Origin: Alphaproteobacteria bacterium
GTDB lineage: Bacteria > Pseudomonadota > Alphaproteobacteria > Micropepsales > Micropepsaceae
Assembly (NCBI GenBank): GCA_020852655.1
Contig: JADZAI010000009.1
Coordinates: forward strand, 17,185-81,184
Direction: 5' to 3'
DNA length: 64,000 nucleotides
Position 1 is the stretch's first letter, and every line of letters begins with the position of its first letter. Below the pieces are notes generated by a model. That model worked only from the letters and a program-made list of their open reading frames with translations. It did no database searches and had not been told where the DNA came from. A program made the translations under genes and the position numbers. Positions 61,725-64,000 of this stretch are shown piece by piece.

Positions 61725-63485
61725 ATGGCGAAACAGAAAGCGAAGCCCCGAGCAGGAACTCCGACAGAAGCTCAATTGCGCGCACTGGCGGGCGATTCCT
61801 ATTTCGCGCGGGGCGAAGCCTATTTCAGGTCCGGCGCCGTGCGGTTCTTGAGCGTCGGCGCCGATCGTGCCGAGGCGGCGGTGCAGGGAACGCGGCGCTA
61901 TCGCGTACGGCTTTCGATCCAAGATGGCGAGCTCGCCTTCTCTTGCACCTGCCCGCTCGGGCGCGACGACGTGTTCTGCAAGCATGTGGTTGCCGTCGGC
62001 CTCTCCTGGCGCGCCGAAGGCGGTGCCGGAACGGCGGATGGCGGCGAATCCTCGCGTTCGCCACCGCCCCATCCGGAAGACGCACTGCGCGAGCGGCTGC
62101 TGCGCCTGGACAAGGGCGAACTCGTTTCCGTGCTGATCGACTGCGCCGGCGAGGACGAGCGGCTGATGCGGCGCCTGACGCTCCTGGCGGCCAGGCAGGC
62201 GCCGGCCGATGCGGTAGTGTCCACGTGGAAGCGCGCTTTCGACGATGCGCTGGCTACGGACGACTATGTCGAGTATCGCGGCGCTTACGACTACGCGAGC
62301 GGCGTCGACGACGCGCTTGACACTCTGGAAGGCCTGCTGCGGGACGGGCGCGCGGGCGAGATCGTCGAGCTGGCGGAATACGCCCTGGAGGAGATCGAGG
62401 AGGCGCTGAACCACGTCGACGACTCCGACGGTTTCATGAGCGGCGCGCTTGCACGCGCGCAAGAGCTGCATCTGGAAGCTTGCCGCATGGCGCGGCCGGA
62501 GCCTGTGGAATTGGCCGAGCGCCTCTTCGAGCTTGAACTCGGCTCGTCGTTCGATGCGTGCAGCGGCGCCTATGCCACCTATTCCGACATTCTCGGCGAA
62601 ACCGGGCGCGCGGCCTTTCGCCGGCTGGCTGAGGCACAATGGGCCAAGGTCAAGCCGCTCGCGCCCGGCGAGGATGACGATGAGCGCTATGGCCGGCGCT
62701 TCCGCATTACCTCGATCATGGAGACAATCGCAAAGCAGGCCGTCGATCTCGAAGCGCAAGCCGCGGTCATGGCGCGCAATCTGTCCCGGCCCTACGATTT
62801 CCTGAAGCTCGCCGAACTCTATCGCGACGCGGGCGATTCCGACAAAGCGCTCGACTGGGCCGAGCGCGGCTCGCGCGCCTTCGCCGAGAGCGACCAGGAC
62901 AAGCGTCTGCGCGCCGTCCTGGCCGAGGCCTACCAGGAGCGCGGGCGGCGCGACGAGGCGATGGGGCTGATGTGGGCGGGATTCGAGGCCGATCCTCATC
63001 TCCAATCCTATCTCGCGCTGAAGGCGCATGCGCAGCGCGCGCGGGCCTGGAAGAGCTGGCGCGAGAAGGCGCTCGCGCTGGTTCGCGCGCGCGTCGCCGC
63101 CGCGAAGGCGGCGCCGAACCCTTGGGGCAGCGACCATTCGCTGCTGGTCCAGATATTCCTGCACGAAGGCGATGATTCCGCCGCGTGGCGAGAAGCCCGC
63201 GAGGGCGGCTGCTCGCAGGGGCTTTGGCTCGAACTGGCGAAGCTCCGCGAAGCGAGCCATCCCGAGGATGCGGTGCGTGTTTACCGTGATCACATCACTC
63301 GATTGCTGCGCAACACCGGCGACCGGGTCTATGAAGAGGCGATCAAGTATCTGGAAAAGATCGAGACGCTTATGAAGCGGGGGGACAAGATGGACATGTT
63401 CGCCGCCCTCGTGCGGGAGGTTCGCGCAACGCACGCGCTCAAGCGCAAGCTGACGCAAATGCTCGACCGCAAAGGATGGCGATAA
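61725..63485 (+). CDS. SWIM zinc-finger protein with helical repeat domain
   Basis: 586 residues. A SWIM zinc finger lies near the N-terminus with ligands Cys74, Cys76, Cys85 and His87 (CTCPLGRDDVFCKH). The rest is helical and TPR-like (for example KALDWAERGSRAFAESD; YQERGRRDEAMGLMW). SWIM domains bind DNA or proteins. The SWIM plus helical-repeat layout (DUF6880-like) is common in bacterial proteins of unknown role. It is monocistronic here. Confidence 0.85.
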   Translation: MAKQKAKPRAGTPTEAQLRALAGDSYFARGEAYFRSGAVRFLSVGADRAEAAVQGTRRYRVRLSIQDGELAFSCTCPLGRDDVFCKHVVAVGLSWRAEGGAGTADGGESSRSPPPHPEDALRERLLRLDKGELVSVLIDCAGEDERLMRRLTLLAARQAPADAVVSTWKRAFDDALATDDYVEYRGAYDYASGVDDALDTLEGLLRDGRAGEIVELAEYALEEIEEALNHVDDSDGFMSGALARAQELHLEACRMARPEPVELAERLFELELGSSFDACSGAYATYSDILGETGRAAFRRLAEAQWAKVKPLAPGEDDDERYGRRFRITSIMETIAKQAVDLEAQAAVMARNLSRPYDFLKLAELYRDAGDSDKALDWAERGSRAFAESDQDKRLRAVLAEAYQERGRRDEAMGLMWAGFEADPHLQSYLALKAHAQRARAWKSWREKALALVRARVAAAKAAPNPWGSDHSLLVQIFLHEGDDSAAWREAREGGCSQGLWLELAKLREASHPEDAVRVYRDHITRLLRNTGDRVYEEAIKYLEKIETLMKRGDKMDMFAALVREVRATHALKRKLTQMLDRKGWR

Positions 63486-63874
63486 CATCGGAAAGCGTGC
63501 TGCGATGGACGATCGCCTCTCTGCCGCGTAAGCCGGCACAAGAACGTGTCACGCTTCTTATCCTACCGACGCACCAGCATCACGCTTGCGCACGAATGCA
63601 AGAAGCCCGACGTGACGCTTGGATCGACGCCCGCGACTGATCACCCCAGGATGCGGAATGTCGCAGGACTCTCGTGGCGAGTCATATGCCGCCGGGTGTC
63701 GCGCGTCGCCCACTCAGGATTGCAGGGCCGGTGCCGGGGCTGTTTGGAGCGTTGGGCGGTGGTGGCGATTCCGGCCGTTTGTTCGTCTGCTGCTTACAAT
63801 ATGCTTGCATTTTGCGGGTGCGAGCTGGGGCGATTTGGGTGCCCCTTGTAAGATATTGGTCATATTGGGGAATT
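63486..63874. other. Intergenic region, no supported gene
   Basis: 389 bases between the SWIM gene and the tRNA. Open readings of about 100 codons exist on the plus strand, but they overlap one another in different frames, have no ribosome-binding site and run into the antisense of the tRNA, so I do not call them. No other RNA or repeat was recognised. Confidence 0.55.
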
Positions 63875-63951
<77 letters not shown>

Positions 63952-64000
63952 CCAGTGATCAGTGACCGTGGGTCAGTGATCAGAATGGGTTTTCGTGTTG

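Overview
The window is high-GC, gene-dense bacterial chromosome. A 41-residue L36 protein of the alphaproteobacterial type, short intergenic gaps, many 4-base stop/start overlaps, frequent GTG/TTG starts and an initiator tRNA with the usual alphaproteobacterial body all point to an alphaproteobacterium. I cannot name the genus from sequence alone. There are no rRNA genes, CRISPR arrays, transposases or integrases, so this is mostly core and metabolic chromosome with a few small accessory patches (three toxin-antitoxin pairs and one orphan gene).

Layout. 1-5.1 kb (minus strand): the start of a PhyH-like dioxygenase, a secreted TPR protein, the glycolate oxidase operon glcD-glcE-glcF, and rpmJ with its own terminator. 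5.1-13.7 kb: a MazF-type toxin-antitoxin pair, an acetyltransferase, two tandem MltB-type lytic transglycosylases, a cytochrome P450 followed by a rubredoxin, a small K+ channel, a VapBC pair with a clear operator, and two genes of unknown function. 13.7-19.3 kb: acyl-CoA dehydrogenase and CoA-transferase, a DUF433/DUF5615 toxin-antitoxin pair with a probably leaderless promoter, an MFS transporter and an enoyl-CoA hydratase. 19.5-21.6 kb: a TM2 / four-helix membrane protein / SPFH-SHOCT operon of unknown role. 21.7-30.7 kb: pbpC and its alpha-2-macroglobulin partner, with a palindromic repeat pair inside the pbpC reading frame, and a secreted repeat protein. 30.7-32.6 kb: topoisomerase IB, and a GDT1/TMEM165 cation exporter behind a yybP-ykoY manganese riboswitch.

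32.6-41.4 kb is a catabolic gene island: a divergent SDR, then a Rieske oxygenase, SDR, luciferase-like monooxygenase, TetR regulator, SDR, two SnoaL-like proteins, an APH-fold kinase and two more SDRs, mostly translationally coupled. A -10-overlapping palindrome lies in the divergent promoter, and the last two SDRs have lost catalytic residues. The substrate is unknown.

41.5-64 kb: inositol-phosphatase-like enzyme; a ClpX-type zinc finger fused to a helix-turn-helix, sitting behind a double palindromic operator that covers its own promoter, followed by an HdeD-like membrane protein; typA; a two-domain retropepsin-like protein; a GST; an oxyR-ahpC-ahpD peroxide module; an rlmI-type methyltransferase; a class V aminotransferase; gamma-glutamyltransferase; a YqhA protein; a penicillin acylase; a GH3-family enzyme; an alpha/beta hydrolase with a luciferase-like monooxygenase; proline iminopeptidase; a SWIM zinc-finger protein; and initiator tRNA-Met.

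The best candidates for undescribed biology are the ClpX-zinc-finger/HTH autoregulatory unit, the catabolic island with its degenerate SDR pair, the TM2-SPFH operon, the secreted GW-repeat protein and the palindromic repeat that is translated inside pbpC.
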